The notes: generated by a model from the letters alone, not told the origin. A stretch of 64,000 nucleotides of DNA from Variovorax sp. JS1663 (GCF_002157355.1 NZ_LYMK01000027.1:1-64000); one strand, 5' to 3'; shown: positions 7,501 through 18,242, counted from the first letter of the stretch. A program made the numbers and translations.

Positions 7501-9168
7501 ATGCAAACAAAAAACCTCGTGATCGCCTTCATCGCTGCCTGTGTCCTGGGGGCCGGCGGTTACGGCATCTATGTCCTGGGCATGCAGCGCGGCATGACCA
7601 TGGCTCCGGCGTCGGGCGGCTCTGCCGGGCCCGGCACGGAGAGCACCCCCGGCGCGTCCTCGGCTGTCACGGCATCTGCGAACGAGTCGGGCGAGGACGC
7701 CACGCGACGCCACATCGCGGCCGGCCTCAAGGCCGGCGACGTCGACCCGGCGAACGGCAAGAAGATCCTCTACTACCACGACCCCATGGTGCCGGGCAAC
7801 AAGTTCGACAAGCCGGCCAAGTCGCCCTTCATGGACATGATGATGTCGCCGGTCTATGCCGGCGGTGACGGCGACCAGAACAATGTGACCGTGAGCCCGC
7901 GCGTCCAGCAGAACCTCGGCGTGCGAACCGCGGCTGTCACGGAGGGCACGCTGTCGCCGCAGGTTGCAGCCGTCGGCAGCATCGCCTTCAACGAGCGCGA
8001 CCAAGTCATGGTTCAGGCGCGGGCGACCGGGTACGTCGAGCGCCTGCACGTGCGTGCCACGCTCGACCGCGTCGCCAAGGGCCAGGCTCTCGCCGAACTC
8101 TACGTTCCCGACTGGATTGCAGCCCAGGAGGAGTTCCTGTCGGTGCAGCGCATGCGAGGCACCGACCTGGCTCCATTGGTCGATGGTGCCCGCCAGCGTA
8201 TGCGGCAGGTGGGCATGAGCGAAGGGCAGATCGAACTCGTGGCCCGCAGCGGCCGCACGCAGCCCCGCAGCACGCTGGTCGCACCGATCGGCGGGGTCAT
8301 CACCGAATTGACGACGAGAGAGGGGATGACGGTGATGCCGGGCGCCACGCTTTTCCGCATCAACGGTCTTTCCACCGTCTGGGCCAATGCCGAGGTGCCG
8401 GAGAGCCAGGCGGCTCTGCTGCGACCAGGCGCCAAGGTGCAGGCCAGGAGCCCGGCTGTTCCCGGCGAAACCTTCGACGGCAAGGTGCAGGCCATCCTGC
8501 CCGACGTCAGCCCGACGACGCGCACCTTGAAGGCGCGGCTGGAGCTGTCGAATCCGGGCGCTCGGTTGGTCCCGGGCATGTTCGTGTCGATGCAATTCAT
8601 GGACATGCGCGCCGACAAGGTGCTGCTGATTCCGACTGAGGCGGTTATCCAGACCGGCAAGCGCACCGTGGTCATGCTGGCCGAGGAGAACGGCCGCTTC
8701 AGCCCGGTGGATGTCGAGATCGGCATCGAGAGTGCAGGCCAGACCGAGGTCAAGCGTGGGCTGCAGGCCGGCCAGCGCGTCGTGGTGTCTTCCCAGTTCC
8801 TGATCGACTCGGAGGCGAGCCTCAAGGGCGTCGAAGCGAGGCTGAACAGTGCACCGGCTGCGCCCGGTGCGGCGGCTGGCGCTGCGGCGGCCAGCGCTCC
8901 AAGGCATGTGGGCGAGGCCAAGGTGGAAAGCCTGAGCAAGGATGCGATGACCTTGTCGCATGGCCCGATCCCGACGATGAAGTGGGGCCCGATGACGATG
9001 GACTTCAAGCTGCCCACAGGCGGTGCACCGCGCAATGTCCAGACCGGCGACCGGGTGACCTTCGAGTTCTACATGGACAAGGACGACCTGCCTCAGCTCA
9101 CCCGGGTGACGCCGATGGCGCCCGAGCCCAAGGCGGGAGCGCCCGCTGCAACGGGAGGCAAGCGATGA
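7501..9168 (+). CDS. cusB: RND periplasmic adaptor CusB with fused C-terminal CusF domain
   Basis: 555 residues. Residues 7-30 form a signal anchor. Residues 91-119 form the N-terminal heavy-metal-binding segment ([15 protein letters not shown]...[10 protein letters not shown]), Met-rich as in CusB/SilB rather than Cys-based. The lipoyl/barrel-sandwich and beta-barrel domains of the membrane-fusion family follow to about residue 440, then an Ala-rich linker, then a complete CusF fold from about 469. That fold carries the Cu+/Ag+ site: His at about 487, then [12 protein letters not shown] with Trp and two Met. Fusion of the chaperone would tether copper delivery to the pump. The gene follows cusC by 19 bases and its stop overlaps the cusA start. 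Confidence 0.93.
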   Translation: MQTKNLVIAFIAACVLGAGGYGIYVLGMQRGMTMAPASGGSAGPGTESTPGASSAVTASANESGEDATRRHIAAGLKAGDVDPANGKKILYYHDPMVPGNKFDKPAKSPFMDMMMSPVYAGGDGDQNNVTVSPRVQQNLGVRTAAVTEGTLSPQVAAVGSIAFNERDQVMVQARATGYVERLHVRATLDRVAKGQALAELYVPDWIAAQEEFLSVQRMRGTDLAPLVDGARQRMRQVGMSEGQIELVARSGRTQPRSTLVAPIGGVITELTTREGMTVMPGATLFRINGLSTVWANAEVPESQAALLRPGAKVQARSPAVPGETFDGKVQAILPDVSPTTRTLKARLELSNPGARLVPGMFVSMQFMDMRADKVLLIPTEAVIQTGKRTVVMLAEENGRFSPVDVEIGIESAGQTEVKRGLQAGQRVVVSSQFLIDSEASLKGVEARLNSAPAAPGAAAGAAAASAPRHVGEAKVESLSKDAMTLSHGPIPTMKWGPMTMDFKLPTGGAPRNVQTGDRVTFEFYMDKDDLPQLTRVTPMAPEPKAGAPAATGGKR

Positions 9169-12100
9169 TCGCCGGGCTCATTCGCTGGTCGATTGCCAAC
9201 CGTTTCCTGGTGCTGCTGGCCACGCTGATGATCAGCGCCTGGGGCGTGTATTCGGTGTCGAAGGCGCCACTCGACGCGCTACCGGATCTGTCGGACGTGC
9301 AGGTCATCATCCGCACGACCTATCCCGGGCAGGCGCCGCGCATCGTCGAAAACCAGATCACCTATCCGCTGACGACGACGATGCTGTCGGTGCCGGGCGC
9401 AAAGACGGTGCGCGGCTATTCGTTTTTCGGCGACTCGTTCGTGTACGTGCTGTTCGAGGACGGCACCGACCTGTACTGGGCGCGCTCGCGCGTGCTCGAA
9501 TACCTGAACCAGGTGCAGTCGCGCCTGCCGGCCGGCGCCAAAGCCGCGCTTGGGCCCGACGCCACTGGCGTGGGCTGGATCTATCAGTACGCGCTGGTCG
9601 ATCGCAGCGGTACGCAGGACGCCTCGCAGTTGCGCGCCCTGCAGGACTGGTTCCTGAAGTACGAGTTGAAGACCGTGCCCAACGTCGCCGAGGTGGCCTC
9701 GGTGGGCGGCATGGTGCGGCAATACCAGGTCGTTCTCGATCCTGACAAGCTTGCGGCCTACAGGATTCCGCACACCAAGGTGGTCGAAGCGATCCAGAAG
9801 GCCAACCAGGAGACGGGCGGGTCGGTGCTCGAACTCGGCGAGGCCGAGTACATGGTCCGCGCCTCGGGCTACCTCCAGAGCCTGGACGATTTCCGCAAGG
9901 TGCCGCTCATGACGACCGATGCCGGCGTGTCGGTGCGCCTGGGAGATGTGGCCCGCATCCAGGTCGGCCCCGAGATGCGCCGCGGCATCGGCGAGCTCGA
10001 CGGCGAAGGCGAAGCCGCCGGCGGCGTGATCGTCATGCGCTCGGGCAAGAACGCGCTGGAGACCATCGCAGCCGTCAAGGAAAAGCTCAAGACCTTGCAG
10101 GCCAGCCTGCCCCAGGGCGTGGAGATCGTGCCAACCTATGACCGATCCGGCCTGATCGAGCGCGCGGTGCAGAACCTGAGCCACAAGCTGCTGGAGGAAT
10201 TCCTCGTGGTCGCAGTCGTGTGCTTCATTTTCCTGTTCCATCTGCGATCGGCCTTCGTTGCCATCGTGTCGCTCCCGATCGGCATCCTGGCCGCCTTCAT
10301 CGTGATGCACTACCAGGGCGTCAACGCCAACATCATGTCGCTCGGCGGCATCGCGATCGCCATCGGTGCGATGGTCGATGCAGCGGTCGTGATGATCGAG
10401 AACGCCCACAAGCACATCGAGCAGTGGAACCACGAACACCCGAACCAGACACTTCGGGGGGAGCCGCACTGGCGGGTGATCGCCGATTCGGCGGCGGAGG
10501 TGGGACCGGCGCTGTTCTTCTCGCTGCTCATCATCACGCTGTCCTTCATCCCGGTGTTCACGCTGGAGGCACAGGAAGGACGGTTGTTCTCGCCGCTGGC
10601 CTTCACCAAGACCTACGCAATGGCGGCGGCGGCCGGCCTCTCGGTGACCTTGATCCCGGTGCTGATGGGCTACCTGATCCGGGGCAGGATTCCCGACGAG
10701 AAGACCAATCCCCTGAATCGCCTACTCATCGCGGCCTATCGGCCGTTGCTGAACGCGGTGCTGCGCTGGCCGAAGCTGACGCTGTTGGGCGCCGCAATCG
10801 TTCTGGTGCTGAGCCTCTGGCCACTGCAGCATATCGGCGGCGAGTTCATGCCGCGGTTGGACGAGGGCGACCTGCTCTACATGCCGTCGGCTCTTCCGGG
10901 CCTGTCGGCCGGGAAGGCGGGTCAGCTCTTGCAGCAGACCGATCGCCTGATCAAGACCGTGCCCGAGGTGGCCAGCGTGTACGGAAAGGCGGGGCGTGCG
11001 GAGACGGCCACAGATCCGGCACCGATGGAGATGTTCGAGACCACGATCCAGTTCAAGCCCCAAAACGAATGGCGTGCCGGCATGACGCAGGACAAGCTGG
11101 TCGAGGAACTCGACCGCATCGTCAATGTGCCCGGCCTGACCAACATCTGGGTACCGCCGATCCGCAACCGCATCGACATGCTGGCAACCGGCATCAAGAG
11201 CCCGGTGGGAGTCAAGGTGGCGGGCACCGATCTGGTCACGATCGACCGCCTGACGGGTGAGATCGAACGCGCGCTCAAGAACGTGCCGGGCGTGTCGAGC
11301 GCGCTGGCCGAGCGGCTCACCGGCGGCCGCTACGTGGACGTGAACATCAAACGCGACGAGGCCGCGCGCTTTGGCATGAACATCGCGGACGTGCAGTCAG
11401 TGATTGCCTCGGCGGTGGGTGGCGAGAACATCGGCGAGACGGTCGAAGGCCTGCAACGCTTCCCGATCAACATGCGCTACCCGCGTGAGATCCGCGATTC
11501 TCTGGAGAAGCTGCGGACGCTGCCGATCGTCACCGAACGCGGCGCGCGGCTGGTGCTTTCCGACGTGGCGGATATCCGCATCACCGACGGCCCGCCGATG
11601 CTGCGCAGCGAGAACGCGCGGCTGTCGGGCTGGGTGTATGTGGATATTCGTGGGCGCGACCTTCGCTCGGCGGTCCAGGACATGCAGCGAGTGGTCGCGA
11701 AAGAGGTGAAGCTGCCGCCGGGCTACTCGATCTCCTGGTCGGGGCAGTTCGAGTTTCTCGAGCGCGCGACCGCCAAGCTGAAGGTGGTCGTGCCGTTCAC
11801 ACTGCTCATCATCTTCGTGCTGCTATACCTGACCTTCAAGCGCTTCGATGAAGCGCTGCTGATCATGGCCGCGCTGCCCTTCGCGCTGGTCGGTGGCATC
11901 TGGCTGCTCTACCTACTCAGCTACAACCTGTCGGTCGCAGGGGCGGTTGGATTCATCGCGCTCGCAGGGGTGTCCGCCGAGTTCGGCGTGATCATGCTGC
12001 TGTATCTCAAGCACGCATGGCAGGACCGGATCGACGACGGGCGCACGGAGAACGTCGACCTGCTGGACGCGATCCGCGAAGGCGCGGTGCTGCGCGTGCG

Positions 12101-12335
12101 GCCCAAGGCGATGACGGTCGCCGTCATCCTGGCCGGCCTGTTCCCGATCATGTGGGGCAGCGGCACCGGCTCCGAGGTGATGCAGCGCATCGCGGCGCCG
12201 ATGGTGGGCGGGATGATCACCGCGCCGCTACTGTCGATGTTCGTGATTCCGGCGGCGTACTTGCTGATGCGCCGGCCGCGTGAGCGGCGCGCATCCGGGC
12301 TTGCGTTCTGGAGAAGGCGTCATGGCACGACCTGA
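9165..12335 (+). CDS. cusA: RND heavy-metal efflux pump, CusA/CzcA family
   Basis: 1056 residues, the normal size for HME-RND pumps. It starts with [18 protein letters not shown] and overlaps the cusB stop by ATGA. Twelve membrane spans are arranged as two halves with large periplasmic loops after TM1 and TM7. The TM4 signature [20 protein letters not shown] carries the Asp and Glu of the proton relay, in the form typical of Cu/Ag (CusA) rather than Co/Zn/Cd pumps. It works as a trimer with CusB and CusC to drive periplasmic or cytosolic Cu+/Ag+ across the outer membrane using the proton gradient. Substrate choice is inferred from the TM4 motif and the CusF fusion on its partner. Confidence 0.95.
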   Translation: MIAGLIRWSIANRFLVLLATLMISAWGVYSVSKAPLDALPDLSDVQVIIRTTYPGQAPRIVENQITYPLTTTMLSVPGAKTVRGYSFFGDSFVYVLFEDGTDLYWARSRVLEYLNQVQSRLPAGAKAALGPDATGVGWIYQYALVDRSGTQDASQLRALQDWFLKYELKTVPNVAEVASVGGMVRQYQVVLDPDKLAAYRIPHTKVVEAIQKANQETGGSVLELGEAEYMVRASGYLQSLDDFRKVPLMTTDAGVSVRLGDVARIQVGPEMRRGIGELDGEGEAAGGVIVMRSGKNALETIAAVKEKLKTLQASLPQGVEIVPTYDRSGLIERAVQNLSHKLLEEFLVVAVVCFIFLFHLRSAFVAIVSLPIGILAAFIVMHYQGVNANIMSLGGIAIAIGAMVDAAVVMIENAHKHIEQWNHEHPNQTLRGEPHWRVIADSAAEVGPALFFSLLIITLSFIPVFTLEAQEGRLFSPLAFTKTYAMAAAAGLSVTLIPVLMGYLIRGRIPDEKTNPLNRLLIAAYRPLLNAVLRWPKLTLLGAAIVLVLSLWPLQHIGGEFMPRLDEGDLLYMPSALPGLSAGKAGQLLQQTDRLIKTVPEVASVYGKAGRAETATDPAPMEMFETTIQFKPQNEWRAGMTQDKLVEELDRIVNVPGLTNIWVPPIRNRIDMLATGIKSPVGVKVAGTDLVTIDRLTGEIERALKNVPGVSSALAERLTGGRYVDVNIKRDEAARFGMNIADVQSVIASAVGGENIGETVEGLQRFPINMRYPREIRDSLEKLRTLPIVTERGARLVLSDVADIRITDGPPMLRSENARLSGWVYVDIRGRDLRSAVQDMQRVVAKEVKLPPGYSISWSGQFEFLERATAKLKVVVPFTLLIIFVLLYLTFKRFDEALLIMAALPFALVGGIWLLYLLSYNLSVAGAVGFIALAGVSAEFGVIMLLYLKHAWQDRIDDGRTENVDLLDAIREGAVLRVRPKAMTVAVILAGLFPIMWGSGTGSEVMQRIAAPMVGGMITAPLLSMFVIPAAYLLMRRPRERRASGLAFWRRRHGTT

Positions 12336-12684
12336 ATGCCTCCAACGATGGCGTGCACTCTTTGGTGTCGCGCTGTTCCTGTGTTTGGCCTTGCTTGGTG
12401 TGGGCGCGCGGGCGTCGATCCCCGGAATGCAGCACGCCGGGCCAGTAGCGATCTCGGTCATGGTCTCGGAGTCGATGCAGACCGTCGCGGACTGCATGCC
12501 CTGCGCGCGCTGCTACGTCGCTCCAGCGCCGGTGACGCAAGGGTTCAGTGGCGAGGGCAAGACGCCCGATGAACCGTTCTGGCGGGTTCGTTCCCCCTCC
12601 GTACCCGATACGGAGTATTTCGAGACAGGAGGCCGGCACGTCGGGTTGCCGGTGAGCATCCTGTACTGCCGGTGGCTGAATTGA
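12322..12684 (+). CDS. Small membrane/secreted protein downstream of cusA
   Basis: 120 residues. The ATG at 12322 lies inside the last codons of cusA, so translation is probably coupled. An N-terminal hydrophobic segment ([20 protein letters not shown]) is a signal peptide or anchor. The remainder contains a C-x-x-C-x-x-C cluster ([10 protein letters not shown]) and ends [13 protein letters not shown]. Similar short proteins sit at this place in other cus-type operons. The cysteine cluster suggests metal binding; no activity is known to me. Confidence 0.65.
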   Translation: MARPECLQRWRALFGVALFLCLALLGVGARASIPGMQHAGPVAISVMVSESMQTVADCMPCARCYVAPAPVTQGFSGEGKTPDEPFWRVRSPSVPDTEYFETGGRHVGLPVSILYCRWLN

Positions 12685-12747
12685 TCGGTGGCCCGCGGGT
12701 TTCAAGGCTCGCAGTTGCCATGTACCGATCAACTTCAGGAGCTCATC

Positions 12748-13044
12748 ATGAAAAGGCTATTCATCACCATCATCGGCGCCCTTGCGCTGGGTGCCACCGC
12801 GCAAGCCATGGCCGGCCCGGACTTCAAGGTCATCGAGCAGGCGCGCAAGGACAAGCAGATTGCTCAAGCCGATACCCGTGCTACCCGGGCCCGCGATGAG
12901 GCGAGGTCGCCGAGGTGCCCTCCCGAGCCGCTCGTGCTGCCGCTGGACCACGGCCCGCGCGCGCAGACCACGCCTGCCGAGAACCAGCGGCGCAAGAACC
13001 GCTATGAGGCGCAGGTGAAGGCGTGCAAGGAAGCTACGAAGTGA
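12748..13044 (+). CDS. Small secreted hypothetical protein (98 aa)
   Basis: The ATG at 12748 follows CAGGAGCTC. A clear signal peptide (MKRLFITIIGALALGATAQA, cleavage after AMA) is followed by a highly charged helical region (IEQARKDKQIAQADTRATRA) and a Lys/Arg-rich tail ending in KACKEATK. No metal-binding cluster is evident. It lies 63 bases after the preceding accessory gene and is probably the last gene of the cus transcript. Family not recognised. Confidence 0.65.
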   Translation: MKRLFITIIGALALGATAQAMAGPDFKVIEQARKDKQIAQADTRATRARDEARSPRCPPEPLVLPLDHGPRAQTTPAENQRRKNRYEAQVKACKEATK

Positions 13045-13140
13045 AAACAGTGCGCCGACAGCTGACCTCGTTGTTGGCGCTCGCCGCGGTCGCACGTTCG
13101 TCGTGGGCCGCGGCATCCAGATCGAGCAGATGGGAGCCGA

Positions 13141-13778
13141 TCAGCCCGTCTCCTTCGCCGCGGCGGGTGTCCGCAGTCCGACCAGCACCCGCGTCGCGAG
13201 CGCCTGCGGTTCGCCATCCAGGCTGGGTTCGGCCTCGAGGTCGAGGCGCTCGAGGTCGTAGCTGCGTGGCACGTCGAGCGGGGTGGAGAGTTGGGTGCGC
13301 AGCGCGCTCACCGCCTTACGCTGCACAAGGTTCGGCCGGGGCGGCGGCAGGCCATCCTGCAAGTGCAACGGCTGCTGCAGCGCCGCGTCGCGCAGCAACG
13401 GCAAGATGATGCCCGCATCGGCCAACAGCCGCAGGTAGCTGTCGGTCAGCCGAGCCAGGCTGGGACCGTCGCCGAGCAGTTGCGCCCGGGGCGGCGCTGC
13501 GCGATCATCAACAGCAGCGCCTGCTCGAAGGCTTCGGCCTGGTGCCTCAGTGCTTCGCCGGTCGGCGCCGCGTGCTCGCCGTTGTTGGCGAGCAGCCGGC
13601 AGGCGAGATCGACGAATTGCGCTCGAAATGCGCCAACACGCGGGAGCTGTACCGCAAGGTCTGCGCGCCGCGGTTCTTCCGGCGCGGCATCACGCCCACC
13701 GCCAACAAACTCATAGTCCGGGTCAAGCTTCTTGGCAAGAGCATTTCTGGGGAGGCGCACCGATATTCGGCGCGCCAC
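13141..13778 (-). pseudogene. Unrecognised protein broken by one frameshift
   Basis: Two minus-strand frames join at about 13480, at a CCCCGGG run. Frame one (from 13778) reads RRISVRLPRNALAKKLDPDY and later AEAFEQALLLMIAQRRPG. Frame two continues with AQLLGDGPSLARLTDSYLRL and runs to a stop at 13141 (VLVGLRTPAAAKETG). Both parts look like ordinary soluble protein and fit together with no loss, so a single-base indel, possibly a sequencing error, is the simplest explanation. The reconstructed product is about 210 residues with no signal peptide or motif I know. The start upstream of 13778 is unclear. Confidence 0.5.
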
Positions 13779-13804
13779 ACTCCGGCTCGTCGACGGAGGT
13801 TGCC

Positions 13805-14002
13805 ATGATCACCAAGATTCAGCTCAATGACGAGCAGTGGAAGACACTCCAGGCCCTCCTTGAGGCCCATACCAAGCGGCGTCCGACTGATTCGATCAAG
13901 GTCTCGGATCGCCTAAGGTCGAACGGATTTGTCGCTGCGGACCGACAAGGTCGCAAGTTCCTGACCGAACAAGGGCTTGCCAGATTGAACCAAGGTCGCT
14001 AG
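13805..14002 (+). CDS. Small hypothetical protein (65 aa)
   Basis: The ATG at 13805 has a good CGGAGG site 6 bases upstream. The product (MITKIQLNDEQWKTLQALLE, then a basic stretch and VSDRLRSNGFVAADRQGRKF) looks like a small winged-helix-like or DNA-associated protein because of its basic helices and the final hairpin-like segment. That is a guess from composition. It is divergent from the broken gene at 13141-13778. Confidence 0.5.
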   Translation: MITKIQLNDEQWKTLQALLEAHTKRRPTDSIKVSDRLRSNGFVAADRQGRKFLTEQGLARLNQGR

Positions 14003-14337
14003 GTCCCCAGCCCGCGCCAGGAAAGCTCTCTGTGAACCGATCACGACCGGATGACGCGCGTTCGCTTGCCGTCCGGCATCCTCAAGGGAAACGGATCGTA
14101 GCGATTCCGCCAGAACGCTCGTCGGAACTCCGACGAGTTCACCGCGGGCAACCCCATCGACAACGACATGGAGCTTCCCCCTGTTGATGGCCCGGCCAGC
14201 GTTTCAGCCCGATGTTGCCGGCGCAGCCTCAGGGGTCCACTCCGATCCTCGGAATCCGTCTCAGCGATGCCTATTGGCACTGCCTGGCCGGATTCGACGA
14301 TGTGCGCAGTGGCTTCCAGCGCGCTTGGTGCGGCAGG
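14003..14337. other. Intergenic stretch, no supported gene
   Basis: No reading frame here has both a start signal and protein-like composition. Fragments on either strand are Arg/Ser/Pro-rich, as expected for non-coding GC-rich DNA. It may hold the 3' region of the peptidase gene at 14338. Confidence 0.4.
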
Positions 14338-15219
14338 TCATGGCGGGGACGCAGGCACGACGACGTGCGTGCGCTGGGCCGCCAGCCGCAGGCGTGCTCC
14401 TGCCGAACGCACCACCGGAGCGGGCGTTGCTCCGACGAGCCGACGGTGGATGGTGATTGCATCGCGGGTGCGCTGCGATGGCCTCGCAGCACCCAGCAAG
14501 ACGACGATCACCGTCCGTCCACCCGCTTCGGCACGCATGGCCAGACAGCGACCTGCATCGTTGGTAAAGCCCGTCTTCGACAAAAGCACATGCCACCCCG
14601 GTGCGCCGACGAGCCGGTTGGTGTTGCGCACGGTCCGGTGCCGCCCGTTGACCAGCACGGTGTGGCTGCGCTGGCTCGTGATCTGCGAGATTGCGGGATA
14701 GCGCGTCGCCGCGCGCAGCACCTTGACCATGTCCTGGGCGCTTGACACGTTGTTCGGCGACAGCCCCGTCGGCTCCTCGATCAACGTGCTGTACAGGCCG
14801 AGTGAGTGAATCTTCCGCTGCATGGCCGCGGCGAACGCCGCCAACCCTCCGGGATAGTGGCGAACCAGTGCCGAAGTCGCGCGGTTGTCAGAGGCGAGGA
14901 GCGACAGGTCGAGCAAGGCGCCACGCGGCACCACCGAACCGACCGGGATACCCCCGCGGCTGCGCCTGAAGCGGTCCGTGTCCGCCGCCTCAATCCGCAG
15001 ACTCTCGTCCGGGTCCTGCTGCGCATCGAGCAGCACCATTGCCGTCATCAGTTTTGTCAACGACGCGATCGGCGCGGCGCTCGCGCCGTCCTTGCTCAGC
15101 AGCGCCTCGCCGCTGGCGTCGTCTACGACCATGACATGCGCCGAGGCGAAATCGATGCGTGCCTGCCCAGTGGAGCAGACCAACAGCAGGCTGAAGGCGA
15201 CGGTGAAACGCCGGAGCAT
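14338..15219 (-). CDS. pbpG: D-alanyl-D-alanine endopeptidase, PBP7/PbpG type
   Basis: 293 residues with a signal peptide (RRFTVAFSLLLVCSTGQA). All three SXXK peptidase motifs are present: SLTK (nucleophile Ser53, Lys56), SDN (110-112) and KTG (215-217, in LLSKTGFTNDAG). The enzyme cleaves D-Ala-meso-DAP cross-links in the periplasm. The domain length matches the short S11 endopeptidases without a C-terminal membrane-anchor domain. GGGAG precedes the ATG at 15219. The C-terminal 40 residues are Arg/Ala-rich and not part of the catalytic fold. It is a stand-alone gene with no evident metal link. Confidence 0.9.
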   Translation of the reverse strand: MLRRFTVAFSLLLVCSTGQARIDFASAHVMVVDDASGEALLSKDGASAAPIASLTKLMTAMVLLDAQQDPDESLRIEAADTDRFRRSRGGIPVGSVVPRGALLDLSLLASDNRATSALVRHYPGGLAAFAAAMQRKIHSLGLYSTLIEEPTGLSPNNVSSAQDMVKVLRAATRYPAISQITSQRSHTVLVNGRHRTVRNTNRLVGAPGWHVLLSKTGFTNDAGRCLAMRAEAGGRTVIVVLLGAARPSQRTRDAITIHRRLVGATPAPVVRSAGARLRLAAQRTHVVVPASPP

Positions 15220-15450
15220 GATCGGTTACTCCCTCGGCCGGAATCGAAGGCCGACGCCCTACTAATGTGAAGGCGGCAACTTGGACTACAAGGGCAGCGT
15301 GGATGCGATCGAGAGAGTCGGACAGATCTCGGTCCCCTGGATAGGTCGGTTGGTTGCTCGCCTCCAGGGCATCCTCCAGCAGCCGCAGGTTCTCTTGGCG
15401 CCGCCGTGGCGCAGTGGTAGAAATTCCCCTGGTGAAAAGGCGCTCGCTGG

Positions 15451-16761
15451 TTAGCGCAAATTCCCTGTATGCCCCAGCGAGTATCGGCCAGGCTGCGGCC
15501 ACACCGTCAGCCCGTGCGGTTCACGACCGACCTTGATCTTGTCGACGCTGCCCGTTGTGGTGTCAAAGCGATACACCACATCGTCGTACCGGCCGGACAG
15601 CCACAGGTGTTTTCCGTCGGCGCTGACGTTGCCCATGTCAGGGCTGCCACCCCCCGGGATGAACCAGGTCCGGGTGACGGTACGTGTGGCGAAATCAATG
15701 ACCGAGACGCTGCCTTTGCCGCCCGGCGGGCCGTGAATCCTGTTGATGCCACGGTTGGCCACGTACAGGCTTTTGCCGTCGCGACTGGGGTACAGGCCAT
15801 GCGCGCCGATACCGGTGGCTATGAAGCCGATCTGTTTGAACGATTCGCCATCGACCACATGGACGCCGTCGGCCATCATGTCGGCCACGAAAAATACCTT
15901 GCCGTCTGGCGATACCCGTATGTCTTGCGGCATGCCCTTGGTGGTGCGGATTTCGCCACCAACCTGGCTCGGGTCGGGTAACTTGGCGGGTTTCTTGCCG
16001 GGTGTCGCGATCAGTGCGAGGACATCCGGCCGATCGAAGTATTTGCTCAACTTGAGGGTGTTCACTACGCTGCGATTCACCAGGTCGATCTTGGTGACCG
16101 CCCCGTCAAACTCGCAGGTGAACAGCGCAAACCTGCCGTCGATCGAGAAATCGGCGTGATTGATGCCGTCGCACTTCGGCGTGGCAATCGAATACTGCAG
16201 CTTCATGCTGCGCGGGTCACGAAAATCCAGACGCTTGTACGCCTCGGCCACCACGATGGCCGATTGACCGTCTGGAGACCAGTACATGTTGTAGGGGTCT
16301 TCTACCGGGATCGGTTGACCCGGTTTGCCGGTGTTGGGATCGATCGGCGTCAGACTGCCGTCGCGGCGACCTTCGGCGTTGTTGGCTACCCATAGCGTGC
16401 GCAAATCCCACGCGGGCACCACGTGCTGCGGGTTGACGCCCACCTTGAACGTATCGATCACCTTCAGCGTGGCCGGGTCGATCACCGACACGGTATTGGA
16501 CGTGCGATTGGGTACGTACACCCGCTCCAGGGCCCCGGCTACCGCCGGGCTCATGCGGTTGACGCCTGTCTCGCTGTAAAGATTGTTCCGATCGGGCACG
16601 GCCGGCATGCCAGGCACCGTCGCCACGGGGCTGCTCTGCGTGGAAGCGCCGGGTAGCGGCTGCGCGTATGCGGGGGGCGCGACGGCCTGGTTTGCGACCC
16701 ACCAAGCGGCGGCCGACACGGCGACCACCACTGACACGACGACAACGGGATTCTTGCGCAT
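15451..16761 (-). CDS. Secreted YncE/cytochrome-D1-like beta-propeller protein
   Basis: 436 residues from the ATG at 16761, preferred because GGAAGG lies 7 bases upstream; an ATG five codons earlier (16776) is possible. A signal anchor (VVVVSVVVAVSAAAWWVANQ) is followed by a YVTN-type seven-blade propeller: repeated units such as RVYVPNRTSNTVSVIDPATL, SADGKHLWLSGRYDDVVYRF and GKSLYVANRGINRIHGP. Such proteins are periplasmic and are often found with metal or quinoprotein systems; no catalytic heme motif is present. The next gene on the same strand (creatininase-like) lies 52 bases upstream, so the two may be co-transcribed. Confidence 0.85.
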   Translation of the reverse strand: MRKNPVVVVSVVVAVSAAAWWVANQAVAPPAYAQPLPGASTQSSPVATVPGMPAVPDRNNLYSETGVNRMSPAVAGALERVYVPNRTSNTVSVIDPATLKVIDTFKVGVNPQHVVPAWDLRTLWVANNAEGRRDGSLTPIDPNTGKPGQPIPVEDPYNMYWSPDGQSAIVVAEAYKRLDFRDPRSMKLQYSIATPKCDGINHADFSIDGRFALFTCEFDGAVTKIDLVNRSVVNTLKLSKYFDRPDVLALIATPGKKPAKLPDPSQVGGEIRTTKGMPQDIRVSPDGKVFFVADMMADGVHVVDGESFKQIGFIATGIGAHGLYPSRDGKSLYVANRGINRIHGPPGGKGSVSVIDFATRTVTRTWFIPGGGSPDMGNVSADGKHLWLSGRYDDVVYRFDTTTGSVDKIKVGREPHGLTVWPQPGRYSLGHTGNLR

Positions 16762-16813
16762 GCTCGAGCCTTCCATCTCTCGGTCAACACATCATGCAAT
16801 GAAAGGGGCGCGC

Positions 16814-17620
16814 TCAACGCGAAGCACCCCGCGCGGTGCGAATGGCGGCCACCGTATTCGCCACAATCAAATCGACACCCAACTGACCCAGCGCCGCGCT
16901 GGAGGTGCGCGGATCGCCAGCGACGCCATTGGCCGCACCTTCGCGCGGGTCACGTGTCATTTGATCTGGCCTGACCATCGTGGCGTCAATGGCCAGCATT
17001 AGCGAGGTATCGGCCGTGCCCGCATGCACGCCAATCTGCGCATCGCTCAATCCCTTGGCTCTGAGTGCCTGCACGTAGTCGGTTTGCGTGATCCGGTAGT
17101 AGTCCGCGATGAAGTGGGCTCGGGCAGGCGTTGCCGCCCAATCGTGATTCAGGCGCGTCGCCACCGCCTTGAGCTGGGCCTGATAGCCGCCGTGATCACC
17201 GATCAGCACCACGTCAACAAAACCATTCTGCTTGAAGCTGCGCGCGGCGGCATCCAGGACGCTCTTGAAGGCGTCTTCCGGCACCGAAATTGTGCCGGCA
17301 AAGCGCATGTGTCCAGCGGGCGGGGATATGCTGCCTTCGGGCACATAGGCCACCACCGGCGCGACCAAAGTATGGCCCAGCGATGTGGCGATCCTGCCTG
17401 TCAACACCTTGACCCGCACATTGTGCTTGCCCAGTGCCATGTGCGGGCCGCTCTGCTCGGTGCCGCCGACCGGAATGATGATCGTGGTCGTGCCGGCGCG
17501 GATTGCATCGCGGATCTCGGTCGAGGTCAGCTCCTCAAGATAAACACTACTGGAGGCGGACCACGCAGCGGGGCTGAAAACGGCCAACCAAAGGGTGAGC
17601 AAGGCAAGCAAGGTACGCAT
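16814..17620 (-). CDS. Secreted creatininase-family protein
   Basis: 268 residues with a signal peptide (LLALLTLWLAVFSPAAWS). The creatininase (PF02633) core is clear: LEELTSTEIRDAI, the metal-site motif VGGTEQSGPHMALGKHN (Glu and His ligands), and VLIGDHGGYQAQL. This family contains metal-dependent amidohydrolases such as creatinine amidohydrolase and MftE. Export to the periplasm is unusual among well-studied members, so the substrate is probably not creatinine. It is followed 52 bases downstream by the beta-propeller gene, a likely operon partner. Confidence 0.88.
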   Translation of the reverse strand: MRTLLALLTLWLAVFSPAAWSASSSVYLEELTSTEIRDAIRAGTTTIIIPVGGTEQSGPHMALGKHNVRVKVLTGRIATSLGHTLVAPVVAYVPEGSISPPAGHMRFAGTISVPEDAFKSVLDAAARSFKQNGFVDVVLIGDHGGYQAQLKAVATRLNHDWAATPARAHFIADYYRITQTDYVQALRAKGLSDAQIGVHAGTADTSLMLAIDATMVRPDQMTRDPREGAANGVAGDPRTSSAALGQLGVDLIVANTVAAIRTARGASR

Positions 17621-17682
17621 TGATAGTTCGTGTCTTGTGATTGGTGAAGGGTTCCCACTAGGCGGCGCAGGAGTCGCTGCAC

Positions 17683-18197
17683 CTATGGCTGCGACGGCGC
17701 CCGCTGCTCGTGCTGCTTACGCGCCCCGTACCGGGTCATACCCGTGGCTTGTACACCGCGGCCACGAGCAACACCAGCAGGGCGGCACCGGCGTCGGCCA
17801 CGAGTTGGATCCGCAGACCACCGAGATCGGCGCTGGACAATTGCGTCTCTGCCACTACGCCTGCTGGGCGGCAAATTGGCTGCATGTGCAACAGCAAGAC
17901 GATGGTGGAGGGGATGGTTATCAGGAATTCCACCAGGACCGATGGTGCCGGAACAAGCCCAACGAGGTGCCCAGCGACTGAACAAGCCCGGTCAGCGCCG
18001 AAGCGAAGCTCAACGGGAGGATGACGAACCAGGCGGCATTTCCATCTCGAGATAGGCGGCACGCACCAGCTGAGCATCCTGGCTGGTCAGACCGGCGACG
18101 GCGAGAGCGAGGAAGCTAGCGACCGCGCCGAGCCAGCCGACCGACGGCGAGACATGTGCGGTAGGCGCGAACTTGCGGATGCGGGGGGCATGGTCAT
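17683..18197 (-). pseudogene. Frameshifted integral membrane protein (DUF2269-like)
   Basis: Three frames are needed. They are the N-terminal VSPSVGWLGAVASFLALAVA with LTSQDAQLVRAAYLEMEM (minus, about 18150-18045); a second with VLVEFLITIPSTIVLLLHMQ and LRIQLVADAGAALLVLLVAA (about 17960-17745); and a last ending VQATGMTRYGARKQHEQ. Joined, they resemble four-helix integral membrane proteins well known from actinobacteria. At least two or three indels interrupt it. The next genes (small membrane protein, TetR) have the same flavour and are also frameshifted, suggesting a block of foreign origin or a poorly sequenced stretch. Confidence 0.5.
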
Positions 18198-18242
18198 GGT
18201 TGTTGCACGCAGTGTTCTGTGACGCTGGAGGGCGGTATGTGG

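Noticed and set aside
7264-8961. Very long minus-strand frame opposite cusC/cusB
   Set aside because: It is the GC-driven shadow of two unmistakable plus-strand efflux genes; its product is His/Arg/Gly-rich with no domain.
15400-15440. tRNA-like string (GTGGCGCAGTGGTAGAA)
   Set aside because: It resembles a D-arm, but no anticodon arm, T-arm or acceptor pairing follows.
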